From NCBI RefSeq assembly GCF_965638725.1, contig NC_134950.1, positions 5,270,101-5,334,100 of the forward strand: 64,000 nt of DNA, read 5' to 3'. Under the pieces are notes generated by a model that saw only the letters and a program-made list of their open reading frames with translations, was not told the DNA's origin and ran no database searches. The translations under genes and the position numbers were made by a program. This stretch comes from Aptenodytes patagonicus (Eukaryota > Chordata > Aves > Sphenisciformes > Spheniscidae). Positions within the stretch are counted from its first letter, which is position 1, and the number at the start of each line of letters is the position of its first letter. Positions 27,901 through 35,290 of this stretch are shown piece after piece.

Positions 27901-30900
27901 CATTATAAACGAAGAGTATAGAAAAAAAATCCTAATAAGGTGCTTGTTTAAATTGAGGTTATTTGATATTGGGGGTTGGGCTAGATGACCTTTAAAGGTC
28001 CCTTCCAGCCCAAACTATTCTATGATTCTATGATTCTGTGATTCTATGATACAGTTCTGAAACACAGGCAAGCTTTCAGGCTCCAACTTGCTTTATCATT
28101 GGCTCTGTTTCCATTATCTCAGCTGGTGTAATACAAAATGGTACCTCTTCTTACAAAATTTACTTCCTTTACATCTTTAGACTGTTATGGCTATAACATC
28201 GGCACTGCTTAAGCTAAACCAGCCCAAGTAAAGTGTACGAAGCTTCGTGAAATGTCTGTAAGAAAAAGGAATAAAATGTATTGAAAGCAGGAACACACTT
28301 TCAGTGAAACATCTGTCCTGATCTCAGCTGGTTCAGTAGAAATTACTTCCTTTTATTTACAAACATGTACAGGGTATGCAGCTTTACTAAAAAATGCTTT
28401 CTAAATAGTAGGATGTGTCTTTCCAGGAATGACCTATAGCAGTAGGATAAGGATAAATCATCCAAACCCGCTGCTGTGTAGCAGAAAACTTGGGCTCTAA
28501 ACAGAAAGCAAGACTTGTGGTTATTAGGTAGGGTCTTTCTTCCAACTCCTTGCAGTGCAGTGCTAAATTCACTCTCTCTCTCTCTCAGGGAGAACCAGGA
28601 GAGAAAGGTCCTCCCGGAAAAGAGGTAAGTTAAATTGCCAGTTGTTTCAAAGTAGGGCTCGTGTCTTGGGGAAAAAACATCAAGGATGCTACCTGAGTTG
28701 CAATAAATTGATTTTTTTCTTGTATTGTTGATATTTGAGAAGAGACAGGGAGCTCTCAGGAATCTGTGGGACTGACAGGAAAATACATTTTCACCAGGTC
28801 ATAAGAATCATTGCAAAAGCATTTGCTTTATTATTTACTGTTATTATGGATAGCTCTTTCATGCTCACCCTTATTTTGTTGCAGGGTGCACCAGGGAAAC
28901 CAGGTGAAATTGGCTCCAGAGGAGAGAGGGTAGGTTGGAGAATATTATTAGTTATTTTATTACGTTGAAATAAAGAGAGCTATTTTGAGTTAGGGGCCAA
29001 GGAAGGGGTCATTCAAGAGTGAAGCATGGCCTGTAGAGATCTGCTGTGCTCCCCACCCTCCCAGCCCTCTCTTTAACTATTCTTCGTCAGTAATAATTTG
29101 TGGATCATTTGTAATGCACCAGATGTTGTATTCAGTAACTTTGCCAGCTCAGCTGTTTGTGTTTTGCTGTGCTTGGAAATCAGAAGTTTGCCTCTTATTT
29201 TGTGGTGGTAATGTCTTTTTTTTCACTTAGGGAGAGCCTGGCATCAAAGGCGAAAAAGGCCCTCAAGGAGAAAAGGGCCCTCCAGGTGATCCTGGGATAC
29301 CTGGTCATAAAGGCCATCCAGGACTGATGGGTCCTCATGGACCCCCAGGAGACACTGGGCAAGTTGGACCTCCCGGTCCTCCAGGACAGCCAGGATTTCC
29401 AGGACCAAGGGTAAGACTGCCAGAGAAGGGCTTTGTATAGTAGTTTTACTGCCGCAGTGTGTGATCAGAAAAGTACCTAAGATAACAGTAAGGCTGATAG
29501 AAACCAAAGCAAGTGTGTATTATAATGGGGAGGCAGCGTTTTTATTTCTTGATGCACAAAAAGGAGAGCTATAGCATATCTTGGGAATGTGTTGTGGGGG
29601 TGTTGGACTGAACTTCAGGAGAGCTGAGCAATCCAGACCTATAGCCAGGGCGGCCAGTCCCTGACACCTCATACCCCTAAAAGCCTAAATCAGGTCATGT
29701 GACTATAGCCATGTGTCTGGAGTCTGCAAAAGCTTCTTTCTATAAGGGTGTTTATGCATAGCATTTCATACGGAGGTCTTACGCCTTCCTCTGCTACTGG
29801 TTGTTATGAGAGACAAAATGCTGAGCCATGGAAAGGTCACTGCTCTATTCCTGGAAATCCTGGAGTCAGCTCATCAGAATTCATGAAATCCTATTTTTGT
29901 TTAAGATCCTCTTTTTTTTTTTTTCCCTAACGGGAAACAATCTCGCTACCGAGAGTGCCTGAGGGTAATGTATGCAGAAGAATGAGAAAAACTACCAACA
30001 CTAGTGAATCCACTATGTCCATCCTGAGGATGAATTTGAGATTACCTCAGAAGGGAATAAACAGTGAAATAAGCTCTGATGTAAAAGCTGGGTAAATTTT
30101 AGACAAAGCATTTCTTTGCATGTCTCAACAACATAGAGATTTGATGAAATCCAGTGATGATTATGGAGGCTTAATGCAACTAATAGGGTTCAAACTTGAA
30201 AAGATAATTTGTAAGCCTTCAAAGTATGTTCCACAATCATGTTTACTTACTGGGATATTCACTAAGAACCATCACAAATGGTTAGTACTTAATGACAAAA
30301 TTGTTTCTTTTGTCACCAACAAACACATCTTTTTCTCAGGCAAAATTTGTGTTGGGAAGAAGGCAGCAAATAGACCAACTCTGTACTTACCGACCATGTT
30401 ATTGGTTAAAATTGAAATGTCTCTTAGCTATTTAATAAAATCTACATTTCTTAATGAAGAGTAACTTCTGATTCAGAAGACCTCACGAGGTTTTTATAAA
30501 CACAGAGGACAGACTGTATCCTTGTATGTTAAAAGGATAGGTGTGAGGGAAAAGCAACACTTTCATGCAAATAACTCATACACAAAAGAATGCAGCCTTT
30601 AGGTTGACCAGAACTATTGTCAAAACTGGCAGAAATTCAAAGAATAATTTTAGCCAAAAAATGAAAAGTATATTTCAAGTGAAACATCTCACTTTATGAT
30701 TTACAAAGGAAAACATTTGATCTTCCTGGTTCAAAATGGTTTATTTTTTAAATATAGCTACATTTTCTCTTTTGAGTTTATGCAAAGACAAGAGTCTGGT
30801 TACCCTAAAACCACTTTTTTTATTTTCTTGGAAAGCCACAACCTAAAACATTCTCCTTCAGCCTACCAAAAATGCTTTCATCATTTTTTCAGTTGCATCA

Positions 30901-33900
30901 TCCAGAGCTGTTGTTCACATAGCTTTGAGTTTTGACAGCCATTACAGCTGTCCAACAGCAACATCGCACAAAAGAGCTGAGAGCGGGGATGAAAGTTACT
31001 GTCCCTTGGAGGCTGGGTAGGGGACCAAGGCTAGGCAGCCACATCCCCTGTCTCCCTTCAACAGCCTGAAATCAGGCAGAACCTTGTACTCATTTGGAAG
31101 AACGGGTATCATATGTGTAAACTGGCTTTTGTTCCCCGAGATAAGGCCTGTTGGCAGGCGATGCATCCGGTATGAGTGTTTATAGCAAGTCTAGATACCC
31201 ACCTTAACTACCCTGAGGGCACGCATGCTTCTCTCTGCACGGAAACGAGCAAGGCTGAAAAAGGAGGTAGGCTTTCCACTATGATCTCGTAGGGTAGAGG
31301 TTGTCTCCTGATTCGATTTCTACTACTTCTCCTGTGAGTGTATAGGAGGGAGATTTTCTCTAGGAAGGAGACAGGGACAGTGTCCCAACTATGCCCTCTG
31401 ACCAGGCTCCCTGCTTACGCTGTTGAGCCCATGGCTTGCCAGCAGGTTGGGAATTGTGGATGTTTTGAGTCCCTTTACATTCTTCTTTCAGGCAGTCCCT
31501 GCAGCCCTGTGTATACTGTGGGTGATGAAATGCAACCCACTAAACCTTTTGTGGAGTGTTTAATTTGCACATCCCCTGGCTGTGATTATTATGTCTTGTT
31601 ATTGCTGTGATTATTACTCTTTAGGGGGAATCCCCATCTCTAGAGACTTTGAGAAGGCTCATCCAAGAGGAATTAGCCAAGCAGCTAGATGGTAAGTAAT
31701 CCGCTCTGGGAAGCCAGAAGATATATCTGAGAGTATGAAAGATACTTTCCATAGCTGTGGTGGCACCTGAACCTCTCCTGCTTATGGAAGGCCATGTTGC
31801 AACAAGCCTGCCTGGAAGGAGGAATGTGTAAAATGAAACGTGCTTAGCAAGCTTTACCGTTCCCCCGGCTTGATGTTCCCAGCAATAGCACAGGGGCTTT
31901 CTCCCTTCTTCAACCCAAGGCCATTGCCTGTGCTAAGCACCTCATGGCTTTTTGCTACCAAAACAGCTTTGCTGCAGACTCGTTCCTGCAGATGCCTGGG
32001 CTGAGGTGGTAGGACAAGAGAAGATACAAATTCAAACAGATTAATTCGGTGCCCTGAAAGAGAAAGTAATCAGAGTAGGACATAAACTTGCTTTTGAGGT
32101 TCCAGCTGGAGCAGAAATGTTCCTGATTTCTGGATGTGACATTTGGTACCCATCAGTATGAGAAGAGGGCATGGAGTGGATGTGGGCTGCTGCTTCTCTC
32201 AAAGTACGTGAATTGCAGACCACTACTGACCCCATCTACAGTGAAATGCAGAGCTGTAGTGCTTCTTCTCACACAGCTCTTGGAGCAGGTGACACATAGC
32301 TGCAGGCATTTTCCTCCATGCTAAAGATCACGGTTCAACAGAGTGATTTATTTGAAGGATTTTATTTACACACTCTCAGACTTCAAATTCCATGCCAATC
32401 TAAAAACATTCAAGATTTTGGATCAATGAAGAGAAGATAGAAAACCCTTCTCCCTCTATTCTGTAGGATGTTTTTGTGATGCTGAGTAGGTCTTAAGAGC
32501 TCTCGAGGCTGTTCAGGGTCTTAATATGGAACTAGCAAGCAATGTGCCTGCTTGGAAATTGGAGAATATGCTGACGCAGGGAGCTGCCTTAGTTACAGTT
32601 TCTGACTTCACAGCCCAAGATGGGTACATTAACTTTAACTCCACATGTGTAACAGCCCAGAACAAGGAAGGTAAGCTTTCTCCCTACAGAGCAGCCATGT
32701 AACATCTTGCTCTGTGTAGCAGAAGCAGTGGAAATAGGCTCTTCTTTTCATTCAGAGCAGCAATTATTCTAGTTTGACAGAAATCCACCAGCTGCACAGT
32801 TAAAGGAAAGGACATTTCAGATCCTTGGTGGACAAGGAGCAGAGGATGAGAGAGGTGTTTAGGATTAAGTATGAAATTTAGGAGAAGTTTAAAGCTACTG
32901 AGAAATGAGGTCTAAATAATTTAGAGAGGGTCAGGGAGGCACCATCATGGCTTATAGGGAAGGATTGTGTGGGGACAACAAATGGGTGACCCTGAAAAAT
33001 TGATCTGTGACAATACTTGGACTTTACTGGGCCACTGGTTCTGGTTCTCCATCTCTTGGAGCACTGACCTTCTAGTCTAACAAACTTATTTCCCTCTCTT
33101 CACAGCAAAGTTAGCCTATCTCCTGGCTCAGATACAGCCTGCACATGTAAAAGCATCCCATGGCAGACCAGGACCTCCTGGTCCCCCTGGGAAGGAAGGA
33201 CTCCCAGGAAGAACTGGCCCTCCAGGAGAGCCTGGCCAGCCTGGACAGACTGGGTCTGAAGGGCCACCTGGACCAATTGGACCCAAAGGTGAGTGAAACT
33301 TGGTGTGTTTGGGCAGTCAGATAAAGGGATGTGTCTACCACACTTTGGCGTCCACCTCTTCTGTTAGTAGCATCTAAGTGGGCCTCAAAATGCACGTGTT
33401 AGAAGCAGCCTCAGTCTGTTGAACCAGAGGTGGTGAATGTGACCAGCAATTGCTGGTGTGTTCCACCTCTGGCCAGAATTGGAGTGGGGTGAGTCTTCAT
33501 TCCCACTTAATGTCCCATCTCAGAGGACTGGCCACAATTAGGAACTATTTTTAGCAAATATATGGGCTTCAGTGTGGATGGAAGACCTATGGTAGTATTC
33601 TTTAGTTCCGTAGATCATGCTTATCAGTTCATTATTTTTCTTTCCCTCTCTACAGGAGAAAGAGGAGCAAAGGGTGAGAAGGGAGACACTGGCATTGGCC
33701 AGCGAGGAGAAATAGGTCCTCCAGGAATTCCAGGTGTGTTTATTCAGAACAACCCACAAAACACATCACTTAGAATCGCTACAAGGACACAGGTCTCTGC
33801 CATATTAGATAGACGATCAGGATAACATAAATACAGCATACACAATTTCTGTAGAAAGTGGCCAAAAGGGAAGAAATATATCACTAGCATCACATCTGGC

Positions 33901-34878
33901 CACCTTTGTTTCCTCAGCCTGATTGACAGGTATAATGATCCATCTCAGTAACAGCTAGGTTAACTGACCTTTGGGACATATCCAAAGTGAAGCTTTAATT
34001 ACTAGATACACTGTGAAATGTCCTATCTGCCTTTGCCAGAATCTTGTTGTGACCAAGCTGAACCCAGAGATCCAGGCAGCTTCAGATGTTATAAAAGGTC
34101 ATATCCAACACCTGTGCCTCAGGCATACAGCTCGTGCTTTACCTTTGCTGACAAAGCAGCAGCAAATATATTTTGTTTCTAATTTGAAATTAGGAGCCCT
34201 TGATCAGTTTTGCCTTCATCCTGCTTTGTTGGGGTAGCAAACTATGGGAAGCCTTCGTAACTCCATGGTCTGAATTTGGCATACTGGCCCCGAGTTGCCT
34301 TAAAAGAACAATGGACCCACTATGCTTCGTACGAATGAGTTATCTCCCGAAGTTGGCTCTTGCCTCAAGCTTTCCCATCCTCACCTCCTCTCTGTGAGGA
34401 CTACATGTCATTAGTTGGCTCATGCAGCTGCACAACTTCAACATGGTGATAGAGGAAGAGCAGCCATAGCAGAGTTGTGCAGCCCAAGGATGCCGTAAGG
34501 GGTCAAAATCTTTCTTTCAGAGAAGACACACTTGTCACTTCCTTGTAGATACATACTAGTCAGACCTAAGTCTGTGGAAGCTGATGTCTGCATCCCAGTT
34601 TGGCAGCAAAACCATCTCCTGTGATGTTACATTGCTGAGCACTGCACCCTGGGGGTATCACTCACCAAGGGCATTTTGTTTTTATTTTAGGCCTCCCAGG
34701 GGAGCCTGGCTATGCCAAAGATGGGATGCCAGGGCCACCTGGCCCTCAAGGCGAAGCTGGTGTGCCTGGTCTCACGGGTCCACAGGGACCTCCGGGAGCC
34801 AACGGACAGTGTGACCCCACTCAGTGCGCTTACTATGCAAGCCTGGCTGCCAGACCCGTTAACGTCAAAGGGCCCTAG
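899..34878 (+). CDS. COL22A1: COL22A1, 3' portion: 23 exons, C-terminal 560 residues of collagen XXII alpha-1
   Basis: Collagen XXII is a secreted FACIT collagen known from tissue junctions, notably the myotendinous junction. Exons join at 899-934, 1861-1914, 8568-8612, 11035-11148, 11323-11376, 13549-13602, 14436-14489, 15926-15979, 17338-17391, 18211-18264, 19338-19391, 20000-20044, 21011-21064, 22098-22151, 24113-24166, 26686-26757, 28589-28624, 28885-28929, 29231-29410, 31625-31691, 33106-33288, 33656-33733 and 34691-34878. All have AG/GT borders and total 1683 nt in one frame. Fragment residues 1-45 are Gly-X-Y, 46-53 an interruption with CSEC, 54-389 an unbroken helix, 390-430 NC2, 431-538 COL1, and 539-560 NC1 starting CDPTQC. 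The symbol rests on my recollection of the COL22A1 C terminus (NC2 helix, GEPGYAKDG break, tail ending NVKGP). Other FACITs (XII, XIV, XX, XXI) fit less well. The von Willebrand A domain, TSPN domain and earlier helix lie left of the window. Confidence 0.9.
935..1860 (+). other. COL22A1: COL22A1 intron, no recognised content
   Basis: This intron of 926 nt lies between the first two visible exons. It has good splice borders, and I see no repeat or coding signal in it. Confidence 0.7.
1861..1914 (+). CDS. COL22A1: COL22A1 exon, 18 residues
   Basis: It encodes [18 protein letters not shown], six triplets in the classic 54-nt collagen exon unit. The acceptor is CCCTACCAG and the donor is a consensus GTAAGT. 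Confidence 0.93.
5678..5683 (-). terminator. LTR polyadenylation signal ATTAAA
   Basis: The minus strand reads CTTATTAAAC, 100 nt downstream of the TATA box. This fits the U3-R-U5 order of a retroviral LTR. Confidence 0.5.
5783..5788 (-). promoter_or_regulatory. TATA box of the antisense LTR
   Basis: The minus strand reads GGGTATAAAAGGGGCC here, a near-ideal core promoter. Transcription would start roughly 30 nt to the left and run against COL22A1. Confidence 0.6.
5979..6302 (-). repeat. Diverged tandem duplication in LTR U3
   Basis: CATCAATTAGTGTGA occurs at 5978-5992 and again at about 6136-6150. AAGGTCCT with a following CAGATA motif recurs at about 6078 and 6261, and a CTCTCACTC or ACACTCTC end follows. 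The offset grows from 157 to about 182 nt because of indels. Retroviral U3 enhancers are often duplicated; enhancer function here is inferred. Confidence 0.65.
7936..7980. repeat. (TTTTG)n low-complexity repeat
   Basis: A run of TTTTG units with one TTG-rich stretch lies inside the second COL22A1 intron. Confidence 0.85.
8568..8612 (+). CDS. COL22A1: COL22A1 exon, 15 residues
   Basis: It encodes [15 protein letters not shown], a 45-nt exon of five triplets with donor GTATGT. It is separated from the previous exon by a 6.65-kb intron that contains a retroviral LTR. It is the last helix exon before the CSEC interruption. Confidence 0.92.
8613..11034 (+). other. COL22A1: COL22A1 intron, no recognised content
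   Basis: This 2.4-kb intron holds no recognisable repeat, RNA gene or further Gly-X-Y exon. Open frames in it are short and show no family resemblance. Confidence 0.65.
11035..11148 (+). CDS. COL22A1: COL22A1 exon with CSEC interruption, 38 residues
   Basis: The exon starts with DVCSECPP, eight residues that break the Gly-X-Y pattern, then runs ten perfect triplets from [10 protein letters not shown] to GQDGKM. The two cysteines (fragment residues 48 and 51) could form inter-chain disulfides, as at other FACIT interruptions; that role is inferred. The acceptor is CTCCTAG and the donor GTAAGA. Confidence 0.92.
11323..11376 (+). CDS. COL22A1: COL22A1 exon, 18 residues
   Basis: It encodes [18 protein letters not shown], a 54-nt exon with acceptor ATTGCAG and donor GTTGGT. 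Only 174 nt separate it from the preceding exon. Confidence 0.92.
13549..13602 (+). CDS. COL22A1: COL22A1 exon, 18 residues
   Basis: It encodes [18 protein letters not shown], a charged 54-nt exon. A T-rich polypyrimidine tract precedes the acceptor ATCAG, and the donor is GTAAAA. Confidence 0.92.
14436..14489 (+). CDS. COL22A1: COL22A1 exon, 18 residues
   Basis: It encodes [18 protein letters not shown], a 54-nt exon between acceptor TCTGCAG and donor GTAAGT. Confidence 0.93.
15926..15979 (+). CDS. COL22A1: COL22A1 exon, 18 residues
   Basis: It encodes [18 protein letters not shown], a 54-nt exon between acceptor TGTTTAG and donor GTAAGC. Confidence 0.92.
17338..17391 (+). CDS. COL22A1: COL22A1 exon, 18 residues
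   Basis: It encodes [18 protein letters not shown], a 54-nt exon between acceptor TTTCCAG and donor GTGAGT. An upstream GCAG at 17314-17317 would shift the frame and was not used. Confidence 0.93.
18211..18264 (+). CDS. COL22A1: COL22A1 exon, 18 residues
   Basis: It encodes [18 protein letters not shown], a 54-nt exon between acceptor TTTACAG and donor GTAATG. Confidence 0.92.
18469..18533. repeat. Short tandem duplication, 42-bp period
   Basis: The motif CTTTTACAGCTACCATAAAT occurs at 18470 and again at 18512. The second unit is partial. Confidence 0.85.
19338..19391 (+). CDS. COL22A1: COL22A1 exon, 18 residues
   Basis: It encodes [18 protein letters not shown], a 54-nt exon between acceptor CCCACAG and donor GTAGGT. 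Confidence 0.92.
20000..20044 (+). CDS. COL22A1: COL22A1 exon, 15 residues
   Basis: It encodes [15 protein letters not shown], a 45-nt exon between acceptor TTTGTAG and donor GTAAGT. Confidence 0.92.
21011..21064 (+). CDS. COL22A1: COL22A1 exon, 18 residues
   Basis: It encodes [18 protein letters not shown], a 54-nt exon between acceptor ATTGCAG and donor GTGAGT. Confidence 0.93.
22098..22151 (+). CDS. COL22A1: COL22A1 exon, 18 residues
   Basis: It encodes [18 protein letters not shown], a 54-nt exon between acceptor ATTTCAG and donor GTGAGT. Confidence 0.93.
22152..26685 (+). other. COL22A1: Two large COL22A1 introns, no recognised content
   Basis: Introns 22152-24112 and 24167-26685 show homopolymer runs (for example T near 24727) but no element I can identify. 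Open frames of up to 118 codons are unsupported. Confidence 0.6.
24113..24166 (+). CDS. COL22A1: COL22A1 exon, 18 residues
   Basis: It encodes [18 protein letters not shown], a 54-nt exon between acceptor GACATAG and donor GTAAGT. Confidence 0.92.
26686..26757 (+). CDS. COL22A1: COL22A1 exon, 24 residues
   Basis: It encodes eight triplets, from [12 protein letters not shown] to GPRGPP, in a 72-nt exon. The acceptor is CTTAAG, a weaker form because A rather than C or T precedes the AG. The donor is GTAAGT. Confidence 0.9.
26758..28588 (+). other. COL22A1: COL22A1 intron carrying a CR1 tail
   Basis: A short CR1 3' end lies at 27971-28051. The rest is AT-rich with nothing recognised. Confidence 0.65.
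27971..28051 (+). mobile_element. CR1 LINE 3' end fragment
   Basis: The sequence reads GGGCTAGATGACCTTTAAAG, then CCCTTCCAGCCCAAACTATT, then four ATTCTATG-like repeats, which is the bird CR1 3' terminus. Only about 80 bp are present, a severe 5' truncation typical of CR1. Confidence 0.92.
28589..28624 (+). CDS. COL22A1: COL22A1 exon, 12 residues
   Basis: It encodes [12 protein letters not shown] in a 36-nt exon. A (CT)n run forms the polypyrimidine tract before the acceptor, and the donor is GTAAGT. Confidence 0.91.
28885..28929 (+). CDS. COL22A1: COL22A1 exon, 15 residues
   Basis: It encodes [15 protein letters not shown], a 45-nt exon between acceptor TTGCAG and donor GTAGGT. The flanking introns are short (260 and 301 nt). 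Confidence 0.92.
29231..29410 (+). CDS. COL22A1: COL22A1 exon, 60 residues, end of main helix
   Basis: This 180-nt exon encodes 20 unbroken Gly-X-Y triplets, starting [18 protein letters not shown] and ending GQPGFPGPR. It closes the 112-triplet helix just before NC2. The acceptor is CACTTAG and the donor GTAAGA. It is the longest purely helical exon here and may be a fusion of smaller ancestral units (inference). Confidence 0.94.
31625..31691 (+). CDS. COL22A1: COL22A1 exon, first half of NC2 (67 nt)
   Basis: It encodes [20 protein letters not shown] followed by LD and the first base of the next codon. Gly-X-Y stops here and is replaced by a charged segment with Leu/Ile every three to four residues, consistent with an amphipathic helix. 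In FACIT collagens NC2 is known to help trimerise chains. This is the first exon to end inside a codon (phase 1). Confidence 0.92.
33106..33288 (+). CDS. COL22A1: COL22A1 exon, end of NC2 and start of COL1 (183 nt)
   Basis: The first two bases complete an Ala codon, then the exon encodes [18 protein letters not shown], the rest of NC2, and 14 Gly-X-Y triplets of COL1 starting [10 protein letters not shown]. It ends after the first base of a Gly codon. The acceptor is TTCACAG and the donor GTGAGT. Confidence 0.93.
33656..33733 (+). CDS. COL22A1: COL22A1 exon, COL1 with a one-residue imperfection (78 nt)
   Basis: It encodes [18 protein letters not shown] and on to GPPGIPG. The pair GI between GDT and GQR lacks one residue of a triplet. 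FACIT COL1 domains typically carry two such small imperfections, and this is the first. Both exon borders split Gly codons after the first base. Confidence 0.93.
34691..34878 (+). CDS. COL22A1: COL22A1 terminal coding exon, COL1 end and NC1
   Basis: It contains the second COL1 imperfection (GYAKD between GEP and GMP), nine further triplets, then CDPTQC, two cysteines with four residues between them at the helix end, which is the FACIT COL1/NC1 signature. The NC1 tail [16 protein letters not shown] is followed by TAG at 34876-34878. The short tail and its ending match what I recall of COL22A1. Confidence 0.95.
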
Positions 34879-35023
34879 CATGCAGGGAGTATCCCCAGAC
34901 TTGTTTTTAAAACTTGAATTCATCACGCCTGCCCAGAGCTCTCAGATGTCTTCAACTGTATTTCTTTTGTGGGAGGCCTTCTAAAGCCAACAAATGCTGC
35001 CGGTCGGTCAGATTATTTTTATG

Positions 35024-35062
35024 AATTATTATTATTATTGTTATTATTATTATTATTATTAT
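35024..35062. repeat. (ATT)n microsatellite in the COL22A1 3' UTR
   Basis: About 13 units of ATT with one G substitution lie about 150 nt downstream of the stop codon. Length variation between individuals is likely for such a run, but that is inferred. Confidence 0.9.
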
Positions 35063-35269
35063 CTTTGATGTGATATGTGAATTTGTTTTTGTTTTCTCTA
35101 ACATCAGGGCATATTACAACATTAAAAATAAGTGGTTTTTTCCTCTTTTGAAGAGCATACAGTATCGATGCATTGTGTAGCTGTTATGCAAAACCATTCC
35201 GATGCCAAAATTTTTGTCTGTTATCTGGTTAATTCTTTCCAAAGCTTTACCCCTCACCCTTGAAATGGA

Positions 35270-35275
35270 AATAAA
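35270..35275 (+). terminator. COL22A1: Polyadenylation signal AATAAA
   Basis: A canonical hexamer lies 392 nt after the COL22A1 stop codon. Short GT-rich sequence follows within 40 nt, which suits a cleavage site near 35290. Confidence 0.55.
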
Positions 35276-35290
35276 ATCCTGCACTGTGCA

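Larger units (their letters stand above)
29411..34690 (+). other. COL22A1: COL22A1 introns around NC2 and COL1, no recognised content
   Basis: Introns 29411-31624, 31692-33105, 33289-33655 and 33734-34690 show no repeat or RNA gene that I recognise. All exons in this stretch split codons at their shared borders. Confidence 0.6.
34879..35290 (+). other. COL22A1: COL22A1 3' UTR (probable extent)
   Basis: The stop codon is followed by AT-rich sequence with an ATT microsatellite and a canonical AATAAA near 35270, so a short 3' UTR of about 0.4 kb is plausible. Later AATAAA hexamers (for example 36636-36641) could extend it. The cleavage site was not resolved. Confidence 0.55.
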
